Shown here: piece by piece, positions 52,855 through 61,736 of the stretch
Numbering within the stretch: position 1 is the stretch's first letter
Layout: each line of letters begins with the position of its first letter
Assembly (NCBI GenBank): GCA_022446815.1
Contig: JAKVCD010000009.1
Coordinates: 62,001 to 126,000, forward strand
Reading direction: 5' to 3'
Source of the DNA: Planctomycetota bacterium
Lineage (GTDB): Bacteria > Planctomycetota > UBA1135 > GCA-002686595
Length of the DNA stretch: 64,000 nt
Position numbers and translations under genes: made by a program
The notes under the pieces: generated by a model
The model's database searches: none
What the model was told of the DNA's origin: nothing
What the model saw: the letters and a program-made list of their open reading frames with translations, nothing else

Positions 52855-53805
52855 GTGGATCATGCTGGAGAGAGAGGGGGAGGCCTACATAAGCGTCGCT
52901 TTGGGGCCCTAGAGCTGCTCTTTCTGCGCTTTGCTGCTGGCGGAGCGGTCCCTGCTGGATGGTTCCTCGCTGATCTCCCTAGCGCTTCTGAGCGCGCGGC
53001 GAGGACTGGTCGATTGAGCTTAGAGGTCGTCAGTCACTGTTGGAGATATACGCACCTCTTGGTTTATCAGTTGAGCTCCTTGGTGCAGCACCCCCCGCAG
53101 TCTCTCGACGTGACAATGACTGTCTTTTATTGCGTTGAGGACGAAGAGACTGTCGAACTCCTCGACCACTTTGGTGCTCTTGAGGTCCCAGGGGTAACTT
53201 GGAATTGGAAGGCGCTCACGCGCCAAGAGCTCTTCCGGAGAGGGATCGGGCGAAACATAGCTGCCTTAGAGACCCAGGCGGACTGGATATGGTTCACAGA
53301 CTGCGACCTCATGTTTCAGGAGGGCTGTTTAGATGCGCTCGCTGATCGCTTGCAAGGTCGGACCGAGGCCTTGCTCTTCCCTCGAGAGGAGCGCTGCACC
53401 TCGCTGCTTGAGAGCTCGGACCCGCTGTTGCAGGTCGGCAAAGACGGCCCACGAGTGGTCGAGTTGGAGACAGACAAGTTCACGGTCAGAGAGCGCACAC
53501 GCGCCACTGGGCCGCTACAGATCACTCATGGAGATGTGGCGCGCGCCGCGGGCTATTGCCGGGACTTAGGTCTGTATCAGCAACCCTCTGAGACGTGGTG
53601 CAAGGCCTATGAAGATCGCGCCTTCCGCTGGCTGCTAAGGACTCAAGGCACCCCGATCGAGCTCCCCGGGGTCTACCGCCTTCGGCATGCAGAGAAGGGG
53701 AGGTACACGGGGAGCACCTCCGCGCTGGCTTGGCTCAGGGGAGTCATTCGTCGGCTGACTTCTTGGTTCGACGAGCGCGGCTTGAGAGGTGGGAGAGCGG
53801 AGTGA
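52855..53805 (+). CDS. Family 2-like glycosyltransferase
   Basis: Up to 316 residues; the start is uncertain. GTG at 52855 is the longest, but clear protein begins near the TTG at 53014 (LSLEVVSHCWRYTHLLVYQL). The GT-A core is marked by VTMTVFYCVEDEETVELL, RGIGRNIAALETQADWIWFTDCDLMFQ (DCD as the DxD metal site) and the C-terminal acceptor part THGDVARAAGYCRDLGLY with YEDRAFRWLL. It differs from the other two glycosyltransferases in the window. Probably part of a surface-glycan unit with 53862-55611. Confidence 0.78.
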   Translation: MDHAGERGGGLHKRRFGALELLFLRFAAGGAVPAGWFLADLPSASERAARTGRLSLEVVSHCWRYTHLLVYQLSSLVQHPPQSLDVTMTVFYCVEDEETVELLDHFGALEVPGVTWNWKALTRQELFRRGIGRNIAALETQADWIWFTDCDLMFQEGCLDALADRLQGRTEALLFPREERCTSLLESSDPLLQVGKDGPRVVELETDKFTVRERTRATGPLQITHGDVARAAGYCRDLGLYQQPSETWCKAYEDRAFRWLLRTQGTPIELPGVYRLRHAEKGRYTGSTSALAWLRGVIRRLTSWFDERGLRGGRAE

Positions 53806-53834
53806 GGGAGGCGCCGAGTAGGGCTCACCTCCGC

Positions 53835-53867
53835 GCCTGAAGGTTCTTGTAGGACGTCCCTTCAGGC
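53835..53867. terminator. Bidirectional terminator-like hairpin
   Basis: GCCTGAAGG (53835-53843) pairs perfectly with CCTTCAGGC (53859-53867) across a 15-base loop. It lies in the gap between the convergent glycosyltransferase and sulfotransferase genes and covers the latter's last codons. No long T-run is present on either strand. Confidence 0.5.
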
Positions 53868-54668
53868 TAGGTCCGCGCGCTCCAAGACCTCTCGCTCCAA
53901 GGAGTCGAGCTCCTCGGGCGGCGGCGGGGCCTGCTGGACGCTCCGTTTGCTCTTCGCCTTCGCGTTCACTTTGCGGCTCAGGACCCGCTTGATCCGCCAC
54001 CAGCCAAAACTCCCCAGCTCCGGCAGTTGGAACTCTCCCCAGAACCTCTGGAAGCCATCAAAGCTCACGAGCTCTTGGAAGGGGAGCGTAGTGACGCGAC
54101 CGCCGCGGGCGCGGACCAGCTCTGCGAGCGCCTCTGCCCGTCGCTCAATCTCCAGGCAGTACCAGTAGTTGAGCTGGTAGTCGCTCAGCTGCTCAGGGCC
54201 TTCGAGGGGCAAGACGCCTGGATCCTCAGGGCTGAGGAGGTACTTGAGGCCGCGCTCGGACCTGCCCGGGATCGAGTCGAGCGAGGTATAGCTGAGGGCG
54301 ACCTGGCGCGGCTCTCTCCTGATGTGGATGAGGTCCGGGGTCAGGCCGAGCTCAAGCAGCGGCTCGATAAAGCCCTTGCAGACGAGGTGCCCGCTCTCAG
54401 CGTAGATCGGTCTGGGCTGAGCGCAGATCTCGGGGAGCATCTCCTCGGTCCAGACCTTGGTCGCCAAGCCAGGGTCAACTTGCACCGAGCGCATGCTCAG
54501 GGTGAAGGGCTTCGACTCGTGCACAGAGCAGATCTTGCGTGAGACGCCGAGGGCCTTGGCCAAGAGGTTCGTCCCTGTGCGGCCGGTCGTCACGGTGAAG
54601 ACCAGCCGCTTCTCTGCTACGGACTCCACGAGCGCCTCAGCGGGTGTTGACTTGACGGCTGTGCTCAT
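53862..54668 (-). CDS. Sulfotransferase-like protein
   Basis: A 268-residue P-loop protein. VFTVTTGRTGTNLLAKAL is the PAPS 5'-phosphosulfate-binding loop and LIHIRREPRQVALSYTSLDS holds the 3'-phosphate-binding Arg and Ser of sulfotransferases. The C terminus is basic then acidic (VNAKAKSKRSVQQ, EELDSLEREVLERADLA). It would sulfate a carbohydrate or lipid from PAPS. It sits between two glycosyltransferase genes, which fits making a sulfated surface glycan. Confidence 0.82.
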   Translation of the reverse strand: MSTAVKSTPAEALVESVAEKRLVFTVTTGRTGTNLLAKALGVSRKICSVHESKPFTLSMRSVQVDPGLATKVWTEEMLPEICAQPRPIYAESGHLVCKGFIEPLLELGLTPDLIHIRREPRQVALSYTSLDSIPGRSERGLKYLLSPEDPGVLPLEGPEQLSDYQLNYWYCLEIERRAEALAELVRARGGRVTTLPFQELVSFDGFQRFWGEFQLPELGSFGWWRIKRVLSRKVNAKAKSKRSVQQAPPPPEELDSLEREVLERADLA

Positions 54669-54768
54669 GCGTGTGGCGGGCGAGCTCCGCCCGAGGCACA
54701 GTCTTCAGGATGGAGCCTGAGTCCACGAGCGCATTCTTTAGAATCGAAGACGAGCGCGCTACAGACCC

Positions 54769-55611
54769 TCAGGCCTTCACGAGGTAGCCCTCGTCTAGGA
54801 GCTCTTGGATCCCGCGCTCTGCGCGCTTGCGCCCGCTCTTTGAGGTCTCGCGCAGGATCGCCTTGTTCTGGGCCATGACCGCAGGGTCGAGGTAGCCGCG
54901 CGGATGCTCTAGATGGAGACAGGTCGTCTTATAGCGCGCGTTCAGAGGCCTCACTCCGGCGTTTTGGAGCCGTACCCCGAGCTCGCGGTCCTCACCTCCG
55001 TAGCCGAGGCGCTCGTCGAAGCCGTTAGCGGAGACTAAGTCGCTGCGCCACGCTGATGAGTTGCCCCCCTTGAAGGTGCAGCTCCGCATCGTGAGAGGGC
55101 TCATGATGCGGTCAACGAGGGGAGAGGCTTCGACTCTGCGCATCTTCTTGGAGCGAGGCATGCCTTGGGCTCGGAGCCAGCTAGTTTGAAAGCACTCCCC
55201 GCTCTCAACGTGCGACCGCTGGATGGCTTCGCTGGCGGGGAGGGAGAGCCTGAAGTAGCTGCCGGAGATGAAGCGGCCTGGGGTCGCGAGCGCAGCGTGG
55301 GTCTTCAAGAAGTCCGGGTGTGGGATGCAGTCTCCGTCCGTGAACACAAGGTAATCGTGGGCGGCTTGCAGGATCGCCTTGTTGAGCACGCGGCACTTCC
55401 TGAAGCCATCGTCTCTCTGCCAGAGGTGGGTGATATCTAAGCCCGTCTCCTCCTGCAGCCGAGTGATGAGCGCGGCTGTCTCTTGCTTGGAGCCGTCGTC
55501 AGCGATGATGAGCTCAAAGTCTTCGTGGCTCTGAGAGGCGAAGCCCCAGAGGACCTTCTCCAGCCACGTGGTGGAGTTATACGTCGTGAAGATGACCGAG
55601 AGGGCTCTCAT
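54769..55611 (-). CDS. Family 2 glycosyltransferase with galactosyltransferase-like C terminus
   Basis: A 280-residue GT-A enzyme: LSVIFTTYNSTTWLEKVLWGF, LIIADDGSKQETAALI, the DxD site VFTDGDCIPHPDF, and the acceptor segment GGNSSAWRSDLVSANGFDERLGYGGEDRELGVRL typical of the glycosyltransferase-7C domain. Soluble, no membrane segment. It is the upstream gene of the 55611-53862 minus-strand pair with the sulfotransferase. Confidence 0.88.
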   Translation of the reverse strand: MRALSVIFTTYNSTTWLEKVLWGFASQSHEDFELIIADDGSKQETAALITRLQEETGLDITHLWQRDDGFRKCRVLNKAILQAAHDYLVFTDGDCIPHPDFLKTHAALATPGRFISGSYFRLSLPASEAIQRSHVESGECFQTSWLRAQGMPRSKKMRRVEASPLVDRIMSPLTMRSCTFKGGNSSAWRSDLVSANGFDERLGYGGEDRELGVRLQNAGVRPLNARYKTTCLHLEHPRGYLDPAVMAQNKAILRETSKSGRKRAERGIQELLDEGYLVKA

Positions 55612-55724
55612 GGGGGGAGGCGCGCCGAGCGCTCGGAGGCCAAGCTAGCGATTCCCTCAGTCCGTAGGAACCTTGGGGGCGGCGCGGGTCAGGATGCGGT
55701 ACCTTAGGCGGCTCGAACGCGCCT

Positions 55725-57173
55725 ATGAGCACCACCCGATTCCAATCCCAGGCAGGCCTCGCTGCTGACGCTGACGCGCCCAAGCTCCACGTCGTCACCT
55801 TCGGGTGTCAGATGAACAAGTACGACTCGCTCCTCGTAGAGGGGCGCTTCTCGAAGCAGGGATACGTCACTACAGACAGCCTAGACGACGCTGACGTCGT
55901 CCTCTTCAACACCTGCAGCGTGCGCGAGCACGCAGAGGAGCGCACTTGGTCCTGGCTAGGAGAGTTGAAGCGAGCCAAGGAGACGCGCCCTGATCTCGTC
56001 ATCGGGGTCATGGGCTGCATGGCGCAGCGAGTCGAAGAGCAGGTCTTCAGGCGCGCTGGTCATGTGGACATCGTCGTTGGGACTCGGCGCTTTCAGCATC
56101 TCCCTGAGATGGTGGAGGAGCTGCGCGCGCGGCGAGAGGAGGGCGGGGCGAAGGCTGCGCGCCTCTTAGACACGAGCGGGGACGCGGGCGTAGAGGTCGA
56201 TCGCGCAGGCGAGGACTGGGTCGGGGGGAACCACGGCTTCTTGGCTGTCATGCGCGGGTGCGACCTGAACTGCACCTACTGCATTGTTCCCACCACGCGT
56301 GGACGTGTGCGCTCCCGCGGGATCGATGAGCTCGTTCGCGAGGCTGAGTGGATGGTGGAGCAGGGGGTTCAGGTCATCACCCTCCTGGGTCAGACCGTGA
56401 ACTCCTACGGAGAGGACTTCCCGAAGCCAGGGCCTGGTGACGCTAAGGGGACCGGTCGTCAAGGGCGCCCCTCGCTTGGAGACCTCCTGCGCAGGCTCCA
56501 GGAGCTCAAAGGACTCAAGAGGATCCGTCTCATCACCCTGCATCCGAGCTATGTGACTCCTAGCTTCGCGCAGGCCATAGCGGACTGTGACAAGGTCGAG
56601 CGCTTCCTGCCGCTCCCCATGCAGTCTGGTTCCGACCGTGTCTTGAAGGCGATGAAGCGGGGCTACACGACCGCGCTCTATCACGAGCGGGTGGCGATGC
56701 TGCGCGAGGCCGTCCCTGAGATTGAGCTTGGGAGCGACTGGATCGTCGGCTTCCCTGGTGAGACAGAGGAGGACTTCGAGGCCTCCGTTTTAGGCCTACA
56801 AGAGGTGGGCTTCCTGACAAATTACGTCTTCAAGTATGACCCCCGACCGGAGACCCGCTCCTTCGACGCGATGCCTGATGACGTCCCTGATGCGGTCAAG
56901 AAGGAGCGCAATCAGCGGCTCCTGCGCGCCTCCGAGGAGCTCTCGCTGTCACGCATGAAGGCCCTCATCGGCACAGAGGTTCAAGCCTTTGTGGAGGAGG
57001 CCTCTGAGCGCGTAGAGGGCGGGCTCGTCGGCCGGACACGCACAGGGGTGCCGGTGCACTTCGCTGGTGAGGCGAGCTGGATCGGTGAGGAGGTGCCCGT
57101 TCAGGTTGAGCGTGCCACCGCATATGGCGTGGGCGGCTCGCTGGTTGAGGCCGAGACTGAGGCGCAGGCTTAA
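55725..57173 (+). CDS. miaB: tRNA-2-methylthio-N6-dimethylallyladenosine synthase
   Basis: A 482-residue radical-SAM methylthiotransferase that modifies A37 of tRNAs reading UNN codons. The N-terminal domain has three cluster Cys (TFGCQMNKYDS, FNTCSVREHAEE, GVMGCMAQRVEEQ), the radical-SAM motif is MRGCDLNCTYCIVPTTRGR, and a C-terminal TRAM domain ends the protein (GTEVQAFVEEASERVEGG). A short insert (PKPGPGDAKGTGRQGRP) is unusual. Starts with an ATG at 55725, divergent from the glycosyltransferase gene. Confidence 0.94.
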   Translation: MSTTRFQSQAGLAADADAPKLHVVTFGCQMNKYDSLLVEGRFSKQGYVTTDSLDDADVVLFNTCSVREHAEERTWSWLGELKRAKETRPDLVIGVMGCMAQRVEEQVFRRAGHVDIVVGTRRFQHLPEMVEELRARREEGGAKAARLLDTSGDAGVEVDRAGEDWVGGNHGFLAVMRGCDLNCTYCIVPTTRGRVRSRGIDELVREAEWMVEQGVQVITLLGQTVNSYGEDFPKPGPGDAKGTGRQGRPSLGDLLRRLQELKGLKRIRLITLHPSYVTPSFAQAIADCDKVERFLPLPMQSGSDRVLKAMKRGYTTALYHERVAMLREAVPEIELGSDWIVGFPGETEEDFEASVLGLQEVGFLTNYVFKYDPRPETRSFDAMPDDVPDAVKKERNQRLLRASEELSLSRMKALIGTEVQAFVEEASERVEGGLVGRTRTGVPVHFAGEASWIGEEVPVQVERATAYGVGGSLVEAETEAQA

Positions 57174-57180
57174 GCCCCTC

Positions 57181-58200
57181 TCAAGGAGCGAAGCAGAGAG
57201 ATGTGGGCTGTCGGAGCCCGTCGACCTCGGCGACGCAGCGCTCGATGCGCTGGTCAATGATCTGCAATGAGCCTGAGCCATGGCAGGCCACCCACGCGCG
57301 GTCGGCCTCCGGCTCGATGAGGATGTCAACGGGCCTCGCCCTCTCTCCATCACGAGCAGCAGGGATGCGGATGCGGGCTAGTTCGGTGCCCGTCTGTGCG
57401 TCGTAGCGGACGACCTCGTCGCTGTCTTCGCAGACCACCCATGCGCACCCCCCAAGGTCAAATGCTAGGGCGCGAGGGCCTCCCTCGCATGGGATCTCTC
57501 CTAGGACCTCTAGCGTGTCTCGCTGGAGGACTACGACCCTGTTCGAGTCCTTGGAGAGGACCCAGAGCTCTTGAGAGTCCGGGCGGTGCGCCAAGCAGAT
57601 GAGGCCATCGCCGAGCTCCGCTGAGCGCCTCGTGTCGTCGCGCGTCCAGCTGAAGCGCAGGACGCGGCCTGCGCCTGAATCCAAGAGCCAGGCCATCTGC
57701 TCTTCAGGCTTTACCGCGAGCTCTGCAGTGGAGGCCGCGCCTGTCTCAATGACACGGATCACCTTCCCATAGGCCTCGTCGTAGAGGCTGAGCTCACCAG
57801 AGATAGAGGAACCGATCAGGAGGCGCGCGTCGTCAATGAATGCGAGCGCGCTCGGGCGTGAGTCCAGCCCGAGCTCAATGTCCAGGCCGCGCCTCATGCG
57901 CTCTACGTCGAGGAGCTGGACTCGCCCGTCTAGAGGCACGCTGAGAGCGCCGAGAGCGCCTGAAGGTGAGATCGCGAGGCGCTCGTTCCCTGCCGCCACC
58001 GTCACTCGCTGACGTACCTCTGAGGTCCCTAGGAGAGTGACCGAGGGGCCGCCTTCCTCGAGCACTAAGAGCCCCGTCGCGTCATCGCGCGGGCCGCTAG
58101 TAGGGGGCGCAGCGCAGGAGCTGAGCCCCATGGCAAAGGCCAGCGCTCCGCTGAGGAGGCGCCTTCGCGGGCGGGGGAATCTAGGGCTGTGGTGAGGCAT
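57181..58200 (-). CDS. Beta-propeller lipoprotein (YncE-like)
   Basis: A 339-residue lipoprotein; the lipobox is GLSSC (about residue 29) after a twin-Arg-like basic start (RFPRPRRRLLSG). The mature chain is a series of blades ending in phrases such as RVQLLDVERM, ELSLYDEAYGKVIRVIETG, RVVVLQRDTLEVLGEIPCEGGPRALAF and EVVRYDAQTGTELARIRIP, with the last one SLQIIDQRIERCVAEVDGL. A seven-blade YVTN/YncE propeller is likely. Binding partner unknown. It lies 7 bases from the convergent miaB stop. Confidence 0.78.
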   Translation of the reverse strand: MPHHSPRFPRPRRRLLSGALAFAMGLSSCAAPPTSGPRDDATGLLVLEEGGPSVTLLGTSEVRQRVTVAAGNERLAISPSGALGALSVPLDGRVQLLDVERMRRGLDIELGLDSRPSALAFIDDARLLIGSSISGELSLYDEAYGKVIRVIETGAASTAELAVKPEEQMAWLLDSGAGRVLRFSWTRDDTRRSAELGDGLICLAHRPDSQELWVLSKDSNRVVVLQRDTLEVLGEIPCEGGPRALAFDLGGCAWVVCEDSDEVVRYDAQTGTELARIRIPAARDGERARPVDILIEPEADRAWVACHGSGSLQIIDQRIERCVAEVDGLRQPTSLCFAP

Positions 58201-58239
58201 AGAGCGGGAGCAGCGTCCCTCTCAGCCTACTCCGGTGAA

Positions 58240-59235
58240 TCAGAGGAGGTCGGAGACGAGGGCTCTCTCTTCCTCTAGCTCCGCGACAGTGGCCTCTAAG
58301 CGGCCTTGGAGGAACTCGTCTAGCTCCAGCCCCTGGACGATCTCCCAGGCTCCATTGCCTAGGGATCGGACGGGGAAAGAGGAGATCAGGCCCTCTGAGA
58401 CGCCATAGCTGCCGTCTGAGGGAACACAGACCGAGCGCCACTCACCCTCGGGGGTAGCGCGGCTTAGATCTCGGACATGGTCGATCAAGCCGTTGGCAGC
58501 AGAGGCCGCGCTGGAGAGGCCGCGCGCCTTGATGATCGCAGCGCCGCGCTGCTGGACGGTCGTGAAGAACTCACCTTGCAGCCACTCGAGGTCGCCGATG
58601 ACCTCCGCGGCAGAGCTCCCTTGGATCGTCGTATTTTGGTAGTCCGGGACTTGGGTCGCGGAGTGGTTACCCCAAATGAGGGTGTTCTTGACCGCGGTGG
58701 TCGCGACACCTGCGCGTGCGGCGAGCTGGGCTTGGGCGCGGTTTTGGTCCAAGCGGGTCATCGCGCTGAAGCGCTCATTGGGGACGTCGGGCGCGGAGTT
58801 CATCGCGATCAGGCAGTTCGTGTTGCAAGGGTTGCCGACGACGGCGACTCGTACATCGCTGGCTGCGTTGTCGTTGATGGCCTTGCCTTGACCCGTGAAG
58901 ATCGGCCCGTTCTCACGGATGAGGTCGCCGCGCTCCATGCCAGGGCCGCGCGGCTTGGAGCCAACGAGGAGGCACCAGTTCGCGTCCTTGAAGCCCTCGT
59001 TCGGGTCGCTCGTAAGCTCCATTCCCTGCAGGAGGGGGAAGGCGCAGTCGTCTAGCTCCATCGCGACGCCTTCGAGGGCTTGCATGGCTTTCTCGACGGG
59101 GATCTCGATGAGCTGAAGGATGACAGGCTGGTCCGGTCCGAAGACATCGCCAGAGGCGATGCGGGGGAGCAGCGAGTAGCCGATCTGGCCTGCGGCGCCG
59201 GTTACAGAGACGCGGAGGGGGTTCTTGGAGCTCAT
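58240..59235 (-). CDS. mdh: Malate dehydrogenase
   Basis: A 331-residue NAD-dependent enzyme of the TCA cycle, of the cytosolic/MDH-like group (about 330 residues). Marks: [17 protein letters not shown] for NAD binding, [33 protein letters not shown] (substrate Arg), [11 protein letters not shown], catalytic Asp/Arg in [14 protein letters not shown] and catalytic His in [11 protein letters not shown]. Monocistronic on its strand. Confidence 0.94.
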   Translation of the reverse strand: MSSKNPLRVSVTGAAGQIGYSLLPRIASGDVFGPDQPVILQLIEIPVEKAMQALEGVAMELDDCAFPLLQGMELTSDPNEGFKDANWCLLVGSKPRGPGMERGDLIRENGPIFTGQGKAINDNAASDVRVAVVGNPCNTNCLIAMNSAPDVPNERFSAMTRLDQNRAQAQLAARAGVATTAVKNTLIWGNHSATQVPDYQNTTIQGSSAAEVIGDLEWLQGEFFTTVQQRGAAIIKARGLSSAASAANGLIDHVRDLSRATPEGEWRSVCVPSDGSYGVSEGLISSFPVRSLGNGAWEIVQGLELDEFLQGRLEATVAELEEERALVSDLL

Positions 59236-59407
59236 GGCGGGTTGAGTTAGGAGTGTTGTCAGGGGACCTCGAATGCGAGAGCGTGCAGCATGCGCCGCTA
59301 TCGCACAAGGGCTCGCTTGATTCGAGGGCTCGAGTCGCTGCGTCTCCTTAGAGATCTAGCTTCACCAAAGGGTCCCCAGAGGAGTAGTCTGCTCGCGAGG
59401 CAATGAC

Positions 59408-60556
59408 TTGATCCAACGCCACACCAACGCCCTAGATCCGAACGTTATCGCCCCTCTGCTCGAGGAGCTGAGACGAGAGTGCTTAGAGCGGCGCTTCTCG
59501 GTCGCACCCAATCCCTGCGTTGGAGCGGCGATCATCTCAGGGGATCGGGTCGTGGCGAAGGGCTTTCATGAGCACTGGGGGGGCGCCCACGCTGAGGTCA
59601 ACGCGATGGCTGCGGCGCGGGATGCGGGCGTCGACCCCTCTGAGTGGGACGCGATCATCGTCACCCTCGAGCCCTGCTCTAGCGAAGGGAAGACTCCCGC
59701 GTGTCTCGAGGCGATCTTGGAGGCCGGTATCCCCCGCGTAGGGATCGGCGCGATCGACCCTGACCCACGGCACGCTGGCGCTGCAATACGACTCATGGAG
59801 GAGGCAGGGCTTGAGGTGCGCGTGTTGGAGGAGCGCGGCGCTTTCGAAGAAGAGAACGCGGCCTTTTGCGCTTGGCTCGAGCCCGAGCGGGCGCGAGCTA
59901 CGAGGCCTTGGATCTTGGCGAAGTGGGCGCAGACTCGCACGGGTCAGCTGTCACCTCCGTCAGATGTCGGCGATGGTCGATGGATCTCCTGCTCCGAGTC
60001 CCTGAGCGAAGTCCAGAGCTTGCGGTCAGAGGTTGACGCGATCCTCACTGGAGTTGGGACTGTGAGAGCGGACGACCCGCGCCTCACGGTGCGTGTTCCA
60101 TCAGAGCGGAGCGCGCCGCTGAGGGTCGTCTTGGACAGCTACCTGCGCACTCCCGTCACAGCGAAACTCTTCGACGCGCCGGAGGAGGGGGAGTCTGCGG
60201 GGGAGGTGGTCATCTTGACCCTAGCCGGCGCAGACGGCGCACGCTGGCGCGCGCTTGAGGATCGCGGTGCGCGGGTCATTGGGCTGCGCGCGGACGAACA
60301 AGACAGCGTCTCCCTCGTGGAGGCTCATCGCTGGCTCTGGGACCAAGGGCTACGCCGAGTGCTCCTAGAGGGTGGCCCTAGAATCTTGCAGGCGCACTTC
60401 GAGCTGGAGCTCGTGGACCAGATCAGGGTCTACACCGGAGACATCTTCGGAGGAGAGGGCGTCAGCCTCGGGCAGACCCTCGCGAGCCTCTCGCTCCAGG
60501 GGCGAATGGACCGCGAGTGCGGTCAAGACGCTGTGCTAGAGGGCTTCCTCCTCTAG
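59408..60556 (+). CDS. ribD: Bifunctional riboflavin biosynthesis deaminase/reductase
   Basis: A 382-residue protein with a TTG start at 59408; the ATG at 59403 is out of frame. The N-terminal cytidine-deaminase-fold domain has SVAPNPCVGAAII, the zinc/proton site GGAHAEVNAM and the second zinc site LEPCSSEGKTPAC; the first Cys and both Cys ligands are kept, while the usual His of PCsHxGRTPPC is Ser. The reductase domain begins near residue 165 (WAQTRTGQL) with ILTGVGTVRADDPRLTVR and LLEGGPRILQAHFE. It makes 5-amino-6-ribitylamino-pyrimidinedione phosphate. No FMN riboswitch is seen upstream. Confidence 0.93.
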   Translation: MIQRHTNALDPNVIAPLLEELRRECLERRFSVAPNPCVGAAIISGDRVVAKGFHEHWGGAHAEVNAMAAARDAGVDPSEWDAIIVTLEPCSSEGKTPACLEAILEAGIPRVGIGAIDPDPRHAGAAIRLMEEAGLEVRVLEERGAFEEENAAFCAWLEPERARATRPWILAKWAQTRTGQLSPPSDVGDGRWISCSESLSEVQSLRSEVDAILTGVGTVRADDPRLTVRVPSERSAPLRVVLDSYLRTPVTAKLFDAPEEGESAGEVVILTLAGADGARWRALEDRGARVIGLRADEQDSVSLVEAHRWLWDQGLRRVLLEGGPRILQAHFELELVDQIRVYTGDIFGGEGVSLGQTLASLSLQGRMDRECGQDAVLEGFLL

Positions 60557-60566
60557 GGGTTCCAGC

Positions 60567-61655
60567 TCACTGAAGGTCAGGGAAGCGGGCTCGGACGCGC
60601 TTGGCCGTCTCTGTCTCTGTGTAGCGCTTTCCCAAGACCTTCTTGAAGGTGCGCATGGCCTTGCGCTCTTCCCCTCGCCGCAGAAGCGCCTCGGCCTCTG
60701 CCTCGAGAGCCTCGGCAGCGAGCTCTGCCTTGATCAGCGCGAGCTCACCTTTGATAGCCTTGTCGCGCTCGACCTTCTTCTTGAGCGTGGAGAGCTCGCG
60801 CGCGATCGGGAGCTTCCGTGTCGCCGCCTCTAGCGTGGTCAGCTCTCGCCAGGCCTCAGCAGCCTGCCCGGGAACGAAGCGCTCCTTGAGCGCGGCGAGT
60901 TGCGCCCGTAGCTCTTTGAGCGCGCTCTCCTGGGCGGCCTTCGCCGCCTCTGCCCAGACGCCTAGCTGGCTGATCTCAAGGATGGCTGCGCTGCGCTCCC
61001 AGACCTTCGGCCAGTCGAGGGCCTTAGCGGCGTTCTTGGTCGCGATGTCATGGCCCTTGACGGTCCGAAGCTCGTCCGGGCTGAGGCTGCGGCCATATTT
61101 CTTCTTCGCGGCCTGGATAGCCTTCGCGATCTCGCTCGCAGGGGCCGGGTTGCGGACATTGTGTCGCCAAACGATCTCGCCATCTGGGCCGTGGAGGACC
61201 GTCTGAGGGCACCCGAGCTCACCGTTATCGTCTTGATAGGCGTGATAGATCGGATCCCAAGTCGCGCGGTGTTGCCCGCAGTTGGCGAACATCCGATAGG
61301 CGGAGCAGACCTGTCGCTTCTCTCCGTCCTTCCCCGTGATTGTGGTCAGCTGGTGTTCGCCGTTGTTCCCGACGATGACCACGCAGCCTTCCGAGAGCTT
61401 GATAAGTTCAGGGTCTGGGAGGATGTTGTCGCGGTACTCGTCGTTTTGGTCCTCTCCTTCAAGGATGATGTGGATGAGCAGCGGAGCGTTGCGCTCGCGC
61501 GCCTCCTTATGGGCGGCCTCGAGGTCACCGAGGAAAGGCTGGAGCTCCTTCGCCGCGGCGTGCGTTGCCTCATGGCGGGGCTTCGGAGCACGGCTCGGCT
61601 CGGGGAAGAGGAGGAGTCCGAGGGCCACGATGAGCAATCCGAATTGATGCGCCAT
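60567..61655 (-). CDS. Secreted thioredoxin-fold-like protein with helical tail
   Basis: About 362 residues from the ATG at 61653-61655, which begins a signal peptide (MAHQFGLLIVALGLLLFPE). Residues about 35-190 look like a thioredoxin fold of the kind common in planctomycetes (EARERNAPLLIHIILEG, CVVIVGNNGEHQL, PQTVLHGPDGEIVWRH), but the active-site CxxC is absent. The rest is a long charged helical region (LKELRAQLAALKERF, ELSTLKKKVERDKAIKGEL). Possibly a protein-binding scaffold; no redox role is likely. Confidence 0.7.
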   Translation of the reverse strand: MAHQFGLLIVALGLLLFPEPSRAPKPRHEATHAAAKELQPFLGDLEAAHKEARERNAPLLIHIILEGEDQNDEYRDNILPDPELIKLSEGCVVIVGNNGEHQLTTITGKDGEKRQVCSAYRMFANCGQHRATWDPIYHAYQDDNGELGCPQTVLHGPDGEIVWRHNVRNPAPASEIAKAIQAAKKKYGRSLSPDELRTVKGHDIATKNAAKALDWPKVWERSAAILEISQLGVWAEAAKAAQESALKELRAQLAALKERFVPGQAAEAWRELTTLEAATRKLPIARELSTLKKKVERDKAIKGELALIKAELAAEALEAEAEALLRRGEERKAMRTFKKVLGKRYTETETAKRVRARFPDLQ

Positions 61656-61736
61656 GACTCCACTTTGGGGGGAGGGAGCCTCCGTAGCAAGTCCTGGGAC
61701 TTGACCCATCGGCTCCGTCCTTCACGATGGGGCTCG

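Noticed and set aside
52700-52912. 70-residue frame in the AT-rich region
   Set aside because: No ribosome site, no recognisable composition or motif, and it overlaps the possible start of the glycosyltransferase gene.
59236-59407. FMN riboswitch upstream of ribD
   Set aside because: I looked for the conserved RFN helices and loop sequences and found none in these 172 bases.
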